Position numbers and translations under genes: made by a program
NCBI GenBank assembly: GCA_026122225.1
Contig: JANEZZ010000473.1
Span: 310,001 to 374,000 of the forward strand
Source of the DNA: Heloderma charlesbogerti
Lineage: Eukaryota > Chordata > Lepidosauria > Squamata > Helodermatidae
Length of the DNA: 64,000 nucleotides
Direction of reading: 5' to 3'
The notes under the pieces: model-generated
Seen by the model: the letters and a program-made list of their open reading frames with translations, nothing else
Told to the model about the DNA's origin: nothing
Databases searched by the model: none
Shown: piece after piece, positions 35,789-45,652 of the stretch
Layout of the letters: every line of letters begins with the position of its first letter
Numbering within the stretch: the stretch's first letter is position 1

Positions 35789-35819
35789 TGACTGCACTAC
35801 AGGCCATTCAGGAGGCATG

Positions 35820-37480
35820 GGTGAACCCCACCCCTCTCTGGGCTGGCAAGGCCGCTCTGCTGCCACCCACAGCAAAGGCAATTCAGGCCGCTTCGGAGCA
35901 CTGAAAACTCCCCTTCCTTCTGCAGGGGTGGCAAGGCTAGTTAGCTGCTGCCCGCTGAAATCCCCGGCCCTAAGGGCCTCTCTGGAGGTGCAGGAAGCGC
36001 CCGTTGTGCAGCAAGGCCACGCCGCTCAGGGGTGATTGCTAGCTGGTAGGCCGACCTGATATATTGGCCAAACAGGCCACACTACCCGCAAAATGGGAAG
36101 ATCGGGCCACAGAGGGAGCCCAGGGAATGAACCCCCATTGGCTGCAACCACTCCAGGGTGCGGGAACACTCCCCTACCTCCCTGAGACAGCAAGGCCATG
36201 CCACTGCCGCCGCCACCGCTATCCTCGGCCAAACGGGCCACTCTGGGGAGGAGGAAAAAGCCCGCCAAGAGGCAATTCAGGCACCGCAAATGGTGGCCAA
36301 ATGGGCCACTCTGGGGCACGGGAAAAATCCCCCCAAGAAAGGCAGCAATACAGGGGACTCAGTCAGCGGCCAAATTGGCTGCTCTGAGGCACAGGAAAAA
36401 GCCAGCGAAAAGGCGGCAATTCAGGTGGGGAGCGAGAAAACTTCTCCCCTCTTCCAGTTGGAGCGGGAGGTTGCCGCTGCCACCGAGAAAGGTGGCAATT
36501 CTGGTAGGGATGGTGGAGAATTCTGCCACGGATTCCAGTGAGGCCGCCCCGGAATCCATGGCGGAACGGCCTCCTGCCCCCCCGCCCCCCCCATGGAATC
36601 CCCCGGGATGGGACTTACCTGGGGCGGATGCGGCGGATTCAGCGGCGGGTGCGGCGGCTGATCTTCTAGCTGGCCACAGCTGGGCACAGCATACGCAAAT
36701 GGCGGCGGCAACGGCGACTGCCATTTGCGTTCGCTATTTTTCGCCGTTCTAGCCTACGTAAATATTTACGTAGGCATTTACGGCAAAAAAAAAAAAAGGA
36801 ACTGCAAATAGCGCCCACTACGCTATTTGTGGTTCCCTTTTTTTCCTGCTGTAATTGCCTACGTAAATATTTACGTAGGCTAGAATGGCGAAAAATAGAG
36901 AACGCAAATGGCGGCCACCGTAGCTGCCGCCATTTGTGTATGCTGGTTTTTTGGGGGGGTTAGCCGTGATGGGCTACGTAAATTCTTATGTAGCCTATCA
37001 CGGCTGCCTGGCTGGACGCAAATGGCGGCTGCTACGGCGGCCACCATTTGCATCTGCACCAGTCCGTCCGCGGCCGGAAATCCAGGTGCGGACAGCCCTG
37101 GCCGGCTGCTCCGCAGCCTGGCCGTGGAGCTGGCCGTCAAGGATTCCGGGGGGGAGGACTGGATCACCTCCCCCCCATTGAGGATTCCGGGGGGAGGGAC
37201 GGAGTGCCTCCCCCCCGAGAGGATGCCCTGACCAGAACAGGTGAGTCGTACATCCCTAAATTCCGGGCTGCTCGGGGCGAGGGAAAACTCCCCCGTTGGG
37301 CAAAGTGGGGCCCCACAGGAGGTGCAGGAAGCCCGGAGGGAGCGAGCTGGGAGAAAATCCCACTGCTGGGCTGACAAGGCAGTGCTGCAGCCACCCACTG
37401 CAAAGCGCAGCAGAATCTGGGCCGTATGGGGCGTGGGAAACTCCCCCCCCCCGATAGGCACAGCGAGGGCCTGCAGGGTC
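35820..37480. repeat. GC-rich degenerate tandem array, about 70-80-bp unit, interrupted by hAT-A copy 4
   Basis: The words GGCCAAAYKGGC and GGC(R)GCAATTCAGG recur: GGCAATTCAGG-type at about 35876, 36270, 36341, 36414 and 36491, and GGCCAAA at 36066, 36228, 36296 and 36368. Spacings near 70-80 bp suggest an old tandem repeat. Units resume after 37259. I see no codon-like conservation. Confidence 0.5.
36505..37258. mobile_element. hAT-A copy 4
   Basis: It starts TAGGGATGGTGGAGAATTC and ends GTCGTACATCCCTA. Flanks AATTCTGG (36497-36504) and AATTCCGG (37259-37266) match at 7 of 8. It contains CCTACGTAAATATTTACGTAG hairpins and GCAAATGGCGGC pairs. Outward donors: CCAGGTAAGTCCC at about 36615 (complement) and ACAGGTGAGTCG at about 37239. 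Confidence 0.88.
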
Positions 37481-38138
37481 AGCCACTGTAGTCAGCGGCC
37501 CTAGGGGCAAGCGGGGGTGTGTGCAGGGAAATACTCCCTTTCCCTACTCGAGGGTGATGGCCCCACGAGGTCCAGGGCAGGAAAAAACAGCCCACCCTAA
37601 CGGTGGCTGGCACCGTTCTGTGGCTCGCTGGAGCCGCCGCTGCCGAGCGCCATCGCTTCCTCCTCGACGCTGCTGCCACTGCCGAGCACCGCCATCTCCT
37701 CCTCTATGCTGTGGCTGCTGCTGAGCCAGCCAGAAAAGCCAGAAGGTGAATGAGGAAAGGGGGCAGGGCAGCCTAAATATTGGCTGGTTCAGCCCCTGCC
37801 CCACCTGGACGTCGAGAGCGAGGGCAAATGGCCTTCAATCTCGTCCCGCCCTCCCCCCCTGCGCCATCCTTTCCCCGTGGCCAGGCAAGCCAGACGCGGG
37901 GTGAGGGGACTTGTGGAAATATGCTGCCTACAGGGTATTGAGGCTATTTCAAAATATTGCTGTTGTACTGAGGAGGTACAAGGCCTTACCATAGGGCCTC
38001 TATACAATAGACAAAATCAAGAAGACCTGAGTTTTGTTTTCAGTAGACAAGAAAACAAGCTATGTGGCCCAGTGGTGCAATGGTACAAATGAAAGTGATA
38101 GGGTATACTCTAGCGTATTAGCCAATTGGCAATTTTGA
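37481..38138. other. unassigned, GC-rich left half
   Basis: CTGCCGCTG-type GC-rich sequence to about 37900, then ordinary sequence. No gene is recognised. Confidence 0.4.
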
Positions 38139-38316
38139 TGGTGCCCAGAGTTTATTACTTATTTGGGAATAATTATCCCTAGAGATATATCTAAAATGAT
38201 TAGGTTAAATTTAAACAAGTTGATTAATGATATTTCACGAGATATAGATAGATGGGCATCTTTAAAATTGAGTTTATGGGGTAAGGTGAATACACGTAAG
38301 ATGAATACCACTGGTA
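38139..38316 (+). pseudogene. L1-type ORF2 fragment
   Basis: The plus-strand frame reads FITYLGIIIPRDI, then LINDISRDIDRWASLKLSL and WGKVNTRKMN. This is the L1 ORF2 arrangement just C-terminal to the RT palm (YLGI, the D(I/L)xxW block, GR/KVNxxKMN). It is about 55 codons, with no preserved flanking domains. It is the only L1-like coding trace in the window. Confidence 0.7.
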
Positions 38317-38694
38317 CAAATGACAGAGACACATCAGGGTTTGATGCTGAGGCCCTGATCCAGAGCTCCCATGTGCAGAGCATGAGCACAATGTGAAACC
38401 ATGCATTGCTGCATTAGCAAGAACCTCAGCTAAAATAAACTATACTTGTGTGGTTGCTTTTGTCAAAAGATTTGAGTCACCCAAAAGTGTTTTGCAGTTT
38501 TTGCTGCATGGTTACAGATGGCTCTCAAAACTGTGGGAAGCTGGAAAAGCAGTTGATGATAGTGACATGGAGGGTATGCACGCATGCACACTCTCTCACA
38601 CACACACACTTGCATGCAGACAGCCAACCACTGGCATGTTCACACTTAACAAACTGGTGCATGTGCATATACATGGAAATTGCCTGGCTCCAAA

Positions 38695-39029
38695 GCCGCG
38701 GTGGCTTAGTGGTTAAGACGCTGAACTGCAGACTGGAAGGTCGGCAGGTCAGCAGTTCGAGACCCGAGTGCTGCATGACGGAGTGAGCTCCCGTCTTCAG
38801 TCCCAGCTTCTGCCAACCTAGCAGTTCGAAAGCAAGAAATTGCAAGTAGATAAATAGGTACCGCTTCGGCTGGAAAGGTAACAGCATTCCTTGCACCTCG
38901 GTGTTCAGTCATGCAGGCCACATGACCACAGAAGCGTCTTTGGACAGCGCTGGCTCTTCGGCTTAGAAATGGAGATGAGCACCACACCCTAGAGTCGGAC
39001 ACGACTGGTTGGGGACACCTTTACCTTTA
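38695..39029 (+). repeat. Sauria-type SINE, full length
   Basis: It begins with a tRNA-like head, GCCGCGGTGGCTTAGTGG (box A) and CAGTTCGAGACC (box B-like). A unique body follows, and it ends AGAGTCGGACACGACTG with ACCTTTACCTTT. The 17-mer AGAGTCGGACACGACTG is also the 3' end of BovB-3, the known basis of Sauria SINE mobilisation by BovB. Possible duplication GCTCCAAA/GCTCGAAA at its flanks. Confidence 0.88.
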
Positions 39030-39485
39030 AAGCTCGAAAAACTGTCTCAACGAAACAGCCTCACAAAGACTGATGTTGTCTATTTGGCATAACTTGTCTC
39101 CTGATTTGAGTAAAAATTATATCTTTTCCAAAGGCCAAGTTTTCATATGAAAATTGAAAGCTCACCCTTAAGCTATCCAGACTTGCCCATAACCATACTG
39201 CTTGATGAACTATGGAATATTGTTAACTGGTTTGACTGGGATCCAAAGAGTGACATTGTTATAATAATCCATCAAGAGTTATGGTGCAGGTCTTCCTAGC
39301 CCTTCTGTTACCAAAGTCCAGGGATGTCGAACCTCTTTTAGTCTGAAGGCTGAGTTCAGTTTTGGTCCTGGAGAAGCTCTCAGGGGCCACAGTTCAATGG
39401 TGGGTGGGCTAGAGGCAAAAGGGGCAGGACCAAAAAATACCAGCCTATTTTAGCTCGAAGCTCTGACAGCCAGTAACTAACCCTT

Positions 39486-42400
39486 GTTGTTGTTGTTGTT
39501 CAGTCGTTCAGTCGTGTCCGACTCTTCGTGACCCCATGGACCATAGCACGCCAGGCCTTCCTGTCCTGCGCTCTCTCCCGGAGCATGCTCAAGTTCATAT
39601 TCATTGCATCCGTGATGCTATCTAGCCATCTCATCCTCTGCCGTCCCCTTCTCCTTTTGCCCTCAGTCTTTCCCAGCATCAGGGTCTTTTCCAGGGAGTT
39701 TTCTCTTCGCATTAGGTGGCCAAAATATTGGAGCTTCAGCTTCATTATCTGTCCTTCCAATGAACACTCAGGGTTGATTTCCTTTAGGATGGACTGATTG
39801 GACCTCCTTGCAGTCCAGGGGACTCGTAAGAGTCTTCTCCAGCACCACAGTTCGAAAGCATCAATTCTTCGGCGCTCAGCCTTCCTTATAGTCCAGCTCT
39901 CACAGCCATACATTACTACTGGGAAAACCATAGCTTTGATTAGACGGACCTTTGTCGGCAAGGTGATGTCTCTGCTTCTTACTATGCTGTCTAGGTTTGC
40001 CATAGCTTTCCTCCCAAGGAGCAAGCGTCTTTTAATTTCATGGCTACAGTCACCATCTACGGTGATCTTGGAGCCCAAGAAAGTAAAATCTGTCACTGCT
40101 TCCATTTCTTCCCCTTCTATATGCCAGGAAGTGATAGGGCCAGATGACATGATCTTAGTTTTTTTAATGTTGAGTTTCAAACCAGCTTTTGCACTCTCCT
40201 CTTTCACCCTCAACAAGAGGCTCTTGAGATCCTCTTCGCTTTCTGCCATTAGGGTGGTATCGTCTGCATATCGGAGGTTGTTGATAATTCTCCCGGCAAT
40301 CTTAATTCCGACCTCTGATTCATCCAGCCCGGCATTTCTCATGATGTACTCTGCATATAAGTTAAATAAGCAGGGTGACAATATGCAGCCTTGTCGTACT
40401 CCTTTCCCAATTTTGAACCAATCGGTTGTTCCATGTCTGGTTCTTACTGTTGCTTCTTGACCCTCGTACAGGTTTCTCAGGAGACAGGTAAGGTGGTCTG
40501 GTACTCCCATCACTTTCAGAATTTGCCACAGTTTGTTGTGATCCACACAATCAAAGGCTTTAGCGTAGTCAATGAAGCAGAAATAGACGTTTTTCTGGAA
40601 TTCTCTTGCTTTCTCCATGATGCAGCGAATGTTGGCGATTTGATCTCTAGTTCCTCTGCCTCTTCGAAACCCAGCTTGTACTTCCGGTAGTTCTCGGTTC
40701 GCATACTGCTGAAGCCTAGCTTGTAGGATTTTGAGCATCACCTTGCTGGCATGTGAAATGAGCGCAATGGTGCGGTAGTTTGAACACTCTTTGGCGTTGC
40801 CCTTCTTTGGAATTGGAATGTAAACTGACCTTTTCCAGTCTTGTGGCCACTGTTGAGTGTTCCAGATTTGTTGGCATATTGAATGCAGCACTTTAACAGC
40901 ATCATCTTTTAGGATTTTAAATAGCTCGGCTGGAATACTGTCATCTCCGCTAGCTTTGTTGTTACTAATGCTTCCTAAGGCCCACTTGACTTCACTCTCT
41001 AGGATGTCTGGCTCAAGTTCAGTGACCGCACTATCATGGCTATCAGGGACATTCAGATCTTTCCTGTATAGTTCTTCTGTGTATTCTTGCCACCTCTTCT
41101 TAATCTCATCTGCTTCTGTTAGGTCCCTGCCTTCTTTGTCCTTTATCATGCCCGTCTTTGCACAAAACGTTCCCTTGAGATCTCCAATTTTCTTGAAGAG
41201 ATCTCTAGTCTTTCCCATTCTGTTGTTTTCCTCGATTTCTTTGCATTGTTCATTTAAGAAGGCCTTCTTGTCTCTCCTTGCTATTCTCTGGAACTCTGCA
41301 TTCAGTTGGATATATCTTCCCCTTTCTCCCTTGCTTTTCGCTTCCCTTCTTTCGTGAGCTACTTGTAAAGCCTCCTCAGACAGCCACTTGGCTTTCTTGC
41401 ATTTCTTTTTCTTTGGGACGGATTTCGTTGCTGCCTCCTGAACAATGTTACGGACCTCCGTCCATAGTTCCTCAGGCACTCTGTCTATCAGGTCTAATCC
41501 TTGAAATCTATTCCTCACCTCCACTGTATATTCATAAGGGATATGATTTAGGTCATACCTGAACGGTTTAGTGGTTTTCCCGACGTTCTTCAATTTAAGC
41601 TGAAATTTTGCAAGAAGCAGCTCATGATCTGAGCCACAGTCAGCTCCAGGTCTTGTTTTTACTGACTGTATGGAGCTTCTCCATCTTTGGCTGCAAAGGA
41701 CATAATCAATCTGATTTCGATATTGACCGTCTGGTGACGTCCATGTGTAGAGTCGCCTCTTGTGCTGTTGGAAAAGAGTGTTTGCTATGATCAGCATGTT
41801 CTCTTGGCAAAACTCTATTAGCTTTTGTCCTGCTTCATTTTGTACACCAAGGCCATGCCTGCCTGTTATCCCGGTGATTTCTTGACTTCCTACTTTAGCA
41901 TTCCAATCCCCTATGATGAAGAGGACATCTTTTTTTGGTGTTAGTTCTAGAAGGTGTTGTAGGTCTTCATAGAACCGATCAACCTCAGCTTCTTCGGCAT
42001 CAGTGGTTGGGGCATAAACTTGAATTACTGTGATGTTGAATGGTTTGCCTTGGATTCGTACTGAGATCATTCTATCATTTTTAAGATTGTACCCCAGTAC
42101 TGCTTTTCCCACCCTTTTGTTGACTATGAGTGCTACTCCATTTCTTCTAAGGGATTCTTGCCCACAATAGTAGATATGATGGTCACCTGAATTAAATTCG
42201 CCCATGCCTGTCCATTTTAGTTCGCTGATTCCCAAGATGTCGATGTTCAATCTTGCCATCTCATGTTTGACCACCTCCAGCTTACCTTGATTCATTGATC
42301 TGACATTCCAGGTTCCTAAACAATATTGTTCTTTACAGCATCGGATTTTCTTTTCACCGCCAGACACATCCACAGCTGAGTGTCCTTTCGGCTTTGGCCC

Positions 42401-42708
42401 AGCCGCTTCACTCTTTCTGGCGCTACTTGGAAATACCCTCTGCTCTTCCCCAGTAGCATATTGGACACCTTCCGACCTGAGGGGCTCATCTTCCGGCGTC
42501 ATCTCTTTTAGCCTTGTGATACGTTCCATGGGGTTTTCTTGGCAAGAATACTGGAGTGGGTTGCCATTTCCTTCTCCAGTGGACCACATTTTGTCAGAAC
42601 TCTCTGCCATGACCTGTCCGTCTTGGGTGGCCCTGCACGGCATAGCTTATGGCTTCACTGAGTTACGCAAGCCCCTTCGCCACAACAAGGCAGTGATCCA
42701 TGAAGGGG
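39486..42708 (-). mobile_element. BovB-3: full-length RTE/BovB LINE with intact ORF
   Basis: About 3.2 kb, minus strand. The 5' end is at 42708 (CCCCTTCATGGATCAC on the sense strand). The 5' UTR is only about 65 bp, then a single ORF, then the conserved 3' end AGAGTCGGACACGACTGAAC and a CAA-repeat tail. It is flanked by the perfect 11-bp duplication AACTAACCCTT (39475-39485, 42709-42719). The related hAT-G copy shows the empty site at 20510-20522. By structure it is the youngest LINE here. Confidence 0.96.
39500..42643 (-). CDS. BovB/RTE retrotransposon polyprotein (endonuclease-reverse transcriptase), 1047 aa
   Basis: It encodes the enzyme that nicks target DNA and reverse-transcribes BovB RNA onto it. 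About 105 N-terminal residues precede an AP-like endonuclease (about 108-345): TWNVRSM with N113, ISELKW with E141, GDWNAK at 245-250, SDH at 338-340. A basic linker follows, then the RT (about 560-830): YRTIALIS 623-630, QAGFRRGRGTRDQ 656-668, FIDYAKAFDCVDH 690-702, GVRQGCILSPCLF 748-760, YADD 792-795, GLKLNIKKTK 821-830. The C-terminus has CESWTI and WCWRRLL blocks. All catalytic residues I can check are present and the frame is open throughout, in contrast to the other four copies. The start is the first ATG, about 65 nt from the element's 5' end. There is no second ORF, as usual for RTE elements. Activity is not proven. Confidence 0.95.
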   Translation of the reverse strand: MPCRATQDGQVMAESSDKMWSTGEGNGNPLQYSCQENPMERITRLKEMTPEDEPLRSEGVQYATGEEQRVFPSSARKSEAAGPKPKGHSAVDVSGGEKKIRCCKEQYCLGTWNVRSMNQGKLEVVKHEMARLNIDILGISELKWTGMGEFNSGDHHIYYCGQESLRRNGVALIVNKRVGKAVLGYNLKNDRMISVRIQGKPFNITVIQVYAPTTDAEEAEVDRFYEDLQHLLELTPKKDVLFIIGDWNAKVGSQEITGITGRHGLGVQNEAGQKLIEFCQENMLIIANTLFQQHKRRLYTWTSPDGQYRNQIDYVLCSQRWRSSIQSVKTRPGADCGSDHELLLAKFQLKLKNVGKTTKPFRYDLNHIPYEYTVEVRNRFQGLDLIDRVPEELWTEVRNIVQEAATKSVPKKKKCKKAKWLSEEALQVAHERREAKSKGERGRYIQLNAEFQRIARRDKKAFLNEQCKEIEENNRMGKTRDLFKKIGDLKGTFCAKTGMIKDKEGRDLTEADEIKKRWQEYTEELYRKDLNVPDSHDSAVTELEPDILESEVKWALGSISNNKASGDDSIPAELFKILKDDAVKVLHSICQQIWNTQQWPQDWKRSVYIPIPKKGNAKECSNYRTIALISHASKVMLKILQARLQQYANRELPEVQAGFRRGRGTRDQIANIRCIMEKAREFQKNVYFCFIDYAKAFDCVDHNKLWQILKVMGVPDHLTCLLRNLYEGQEATVRTRHGTTDWFKIGKGVRQGCILSPCLFNLYAEYIMRNAGLDESEVGIKIAGRIINNLRYADDTTLMAESEEDLKSLLLRVKEESAKAGLKLNIKKTKIMSSGPITSWHIEGEEMEAVTDFTFLGSKITVDGDCSHEIKRRLLLGRKAMANLDSIVRSRDITLPTKVRLIKAMVFPVVMYGCESWTIRKAERRRIDAFELWCWRRLLRVPWTARRSNQSILKEINPECSLEGQIMKLKLQYFGHLMRRENSLEKTLMLGKTEGKRRRGRQRMRWLDSITDAMNMNLSMLRERAQDRKAWRAMVHGVTKSRTRLND

Positions 42709-42856
42709 AACTAACCCTTAGGGAAGGTATTTCAACCTTTTAGAATGTGCGGGGTGGGTGGAGGATGTACAAAAGCTGGAAAACTACCAAATGATTGGTT
42801 GGATTGGGTCCCCAGTTGGGCCATATTTGGCATGGTTCAACACCCCTGTCATAGAT

Positions 42857-43600
42857 TCTTGGGGCTTTGGTTGATCTGCTTCAGAACTGCTTTCCCATCT
42901 GAATGTCCCATCTGACTTTCCTACACATTGTATCTTCTGAATCTGCAGATGTTATGAAGAGCATTCTACATGCTGGATAACTTATTCAGCTCTAACAGTT
43001 TGCTCAGAGGTATATTCAGCAGGGCTTACTCCCAGGTGTGTGTGCACAGGATTGCAGCCTAAAGCTATTTGGGGCTACATGTTGGCCCCACAGTAGCCAG
43101 GGGTAGAACTATTGTCTTTATCCATGTGCGCAAATTTAGGGGCTTTAATTTCGATAACATAAAACTAAAGCATTTATTTAACACTATAGCATTTATATAC
43201 AGTGGTTTCCCTGAATGTTCATGTGTTTTATCTCAGTAATACCTACAATACTCTAAAGCAGACCAGTAGTATTATCACTATAGTGTGTGTGTGTGTGTGT
43301 GTATGCACATATGCATTAAGCTGAAAGGCAGTGGCTTGCCTATGGCCACCTCATAAATTTGTGGCTGAGCTGAAATGTGAAGAAGGCACTTTGCAATTCC
43401 TAAGTCACACAACAACACCCACAGCTCCATGCTAAAAAAATAAATACATTAGCATTCTTCTGTGACCAAGGAAACAGTAATTCTGTGCCAGAAAAGCCGA
43501 ATCCTATGATCAGCACACATCTTGCAGACTAAGAAAAACGCAATGATTTCTTTAATTTTGCGTATTTATATTGCTCCCTGCTCCCCGTTTTTTAAATTTA
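42857..43600. other. unassigned DNA with (GT)n
   Basis: (GT)n at about 43283-43302. A block around 43020-43060 resembles the small reptile repeat ending in GGATTGCAGCC. No gene. Confidence 0.4.
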
Positions 43601-43604
43601 TATA

Positions 43605-43673
43605 GAGTACAATCTTATGCAAGTTTAGACAGAAAGACCATTTGTCTGTCTAAATATGCATAGGATCTCACCC
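43605..43673. mobile_element. TTA-flanked palindromic MITE, copy 2 (short)
   Basis: Arms GAGTACAATCTTATGCAAG, TTTAGACAGAAA and TCTGTCTAAATATGCATAGG; left flank ATA, right flank TTA. It is a 69-bp form lacking the central part present at 17604 and 45517. Confidence 0.65.
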
Positions 43674-43859
43674 TTAATCAATTTATATACTATTTACCAT
43701 GTCAAAAGATATGTCTAAATTAATCACAGAAACAGAGATTAAAATGCACCACAATAAATACAAAAGCACATCGGTTAAAATATTGAACCTGCTTAAAATA
43801 TTTAAAACCAAAGCTAAAAGCATAAGCAGAGTAACTGGGCAGCACAAATCACTCATGGT

Positions 43860-45430
43860 GAAGAGATGGGTCACATTAATAGGCACCTGCAACATGTCAC
43901 AGTAGGTGCCTCCCAAGAACCAGAGGGGAGGGCGTTCTATAAGGTGGGCACCACCACGGAGAAGACCTGCTTCTGGGTTGCTGCCAGATGGCAATCTGCA
44001 GGTCATGGTACAGCCAGCAAGGCCTCCTCTGATGATCATAGCAATTGCACATGGCTATACCAGAGAAGGTGATGATCTGCCAGGCCCAAAGTTATTCTGG
44101 GCTTCATGTGCCAATAGCAAGATCTTGAACTTGGCTTCATAGCTAACAAGTAGACAGTGCGGTTGTTTCAACACCTGTGTAATATGTGCTTGGCCAGGCA
44201 TCCCACTCAGCATTCTGCATCAGTTGCAGCTTTTGGTTCAAGCACAAGAGTAGTCTGACATAAAGTGCATTACAGTAATCTAAATGTGAGGTTACCAAAG
44301 CATGGACTACAGTGGCCAGTAGGGATGTCAGAGAATTCCACCACGGATCTCGGTGAGGCTGAATGCCAGTGCATTCGGCCCCCCAAACTCCATGGCGGAA
44401 CGGTCTGCCCCCCCCGGAACCCCCCCCCCCGGGATGAGACTTATCTGGGGCGGATGTTTTGGGCGGTGGCAGCTCCTGTGGCAGCGGCGGCTGCGGCGGC
44501 AGCGGCTGTAGCGGCTGGTCTTCCGACCAGCTTCTGCCGCCGCCATTTGCAGTCTTGTTGTTTGTTTGTTTGTTTTTTACAAGACGTGATAGGCTACGTA
44601 AAGATTTACGTAGCCTATCATGGCTGGGTAAACAAAAAACAAAAAACCGCGTATGCAAATGGCGGCAGCTATGGCCGTCGCCATTTGCGTTCCTTATTTT
44701 TGGCCGTCTTAGTCTACGTAAATATTTACATAGACTATGGCGGCAAAAATAAAGGGGAACCCAAATAGTGTAGCAGGAGCTATTTGCGTCCCTTTTTGAT
44801 TCGCCGTTTTAGCGTACGTAAATATTTAGGTAGGCTAAAACGGTGAATCAAAATTTACGTAGACTAAGACGGCCAAAAATAAGGAATGCAAATGGTGGCG
44901 GCCATAGCCGCCGCCATTTGCGTACACAGGTTTGTTTCTTGTTTTTTACCCAGAGCCCTCCGTGGCCGGAAATCCGGCTGCAGACGGCTCTGGCCTGGGC
45001 CGTGGAGCACAGCCGGCCATGGAAGATTCCGGGGGGAGGGACGGAATGCCTCCCCACCACCATCAACATAATCTGCAGAAAGGTAAGTGACTTTCATACA
45101 TCCCTAGTGGCCAGGCTACCCCTGTTCAGGAAAGGGTGTAGTTGACATACCAGCTGAAGCTGGTAATAGACACTCCTCATGATGGTAGGCACTTGGGCCT
45201 ACCATCAATAACAATGATGAATCTAGGAATACCACCAAATGACACACTCGTTCTTTTTGAGGGAGTGCCACCCATCTAGAATAGGCAAGCTCCCCAATTC
45301 CTGTACCCAGGAACCAGCCACCCATAGAGTGTCCCAGGATTCACAAGGGCAACTGAAATGATCAAGGGGGTGGAGCATCTCCTCTCTCAAAGAGAGATGA
45401 AAACTAAAGCAGCACATAATATGTTAAAGA
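43860..45430 (-). mobile_element. second L2-type LINE 3' half, split by hAT-A
   Basis: Minus-strand sequence aligns with 24700-25250 of the first L2. Sense-strand ACTGTAGTCCATGCTTTGGT encodes the VVHALVTSHLDYCNALY region found at 24910-25317. hAT-A copy 5 interrupts it at 44320. It is 5'-truncated and heavily mutated. Confidence 0.72.
44320..45106. mobile_element. hAT-A copy 5
   Basis: It starts TAGGGATGTCAGAGAATTC and ends CTTTCATACATCCCTA, with the exact duplication GTGGCCAG (44312-44319, 45107-45114). The best-preserved view of the internal hairpins: stems at 44586-44623 (GATAGGCTACGTAAA), 44655-44690 (GCAAATGGCGGC) and 44706-44742 (TAGTCTACGTAAATATTTA). A larger fold joins 44676-44725 with 44850-44895. 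Right donor AAAGGTAAGTGAC at about 45079; the left one is mutated (AGATAAGT). Confidence 0.93.
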
Positions 45431-45516
45431 ACAAATGTGTTCAGTCCATGCCAAAAAGGGAGGGCTTTTTCAGAAGTGGACACACCATTACCTCCTTCAA
45501 GGTTTAACATGGTTTA

Positions 45517-45649
45517 GGGTGCAATCCTATGCATGTTTAGGCAGAAAAATGTCCTACAGCTCCCAGCATTCCCTAGCCAGCCATGCTGGCTGGGGCATGC
45601 TGGGAGATGTAGTCCTTTTTTCTGCCTAAACATACATAGGATTGCACCC
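45517..45649. mobile_element. TTA-flanked palindromic MITE, copy 3 (best)
   Basis: GGGTGCAATCCTATGCATGT at the left pairs with ACATAGGATTGCACCC at the right, and inner arms CAGCATTCCCTAGCCAGC pair with GCTGGCTGGGGCATGCTG. TTA flanks both ends (45514-45516, 45650-45652). The 133-bp, almost complete palindrome with a TTA duplication suggests PIF/Harbinger. Confidence 0.75.
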
Positions 45650-45652
45650 TTA

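Larger units (their letters stand above)
39319..42848. mobile_element. hAT-G non-autonomous element, copy 2, split by BovB-3
   Basis: It starts CAGGGATGTCGAACCTC and ends GTTCAACACCCCTG, inverted repeats of each other. The interior aligns with copy 1 at 20269-20676 on both sides of BovB-3. Its own flanks (ccaaagtc, tcatagat) no longer match well. Confidence 0.75.

Noticed and set aside
39500..42643. The 1047-residue ORF as a host gene
   Set aside because: Its endonuclease and RT motifs, LINE termini, repeat tail and TSD show it is a BovB retrotransposon, not a cellular gene.
44586..44900. Regularly spaced palindromes resembling a CRISPR array
   Set aside because: Units are hairpins of several different sequences without constant spacers, in a vertebrate genome, bounded by hAT TIRs and TSDs.
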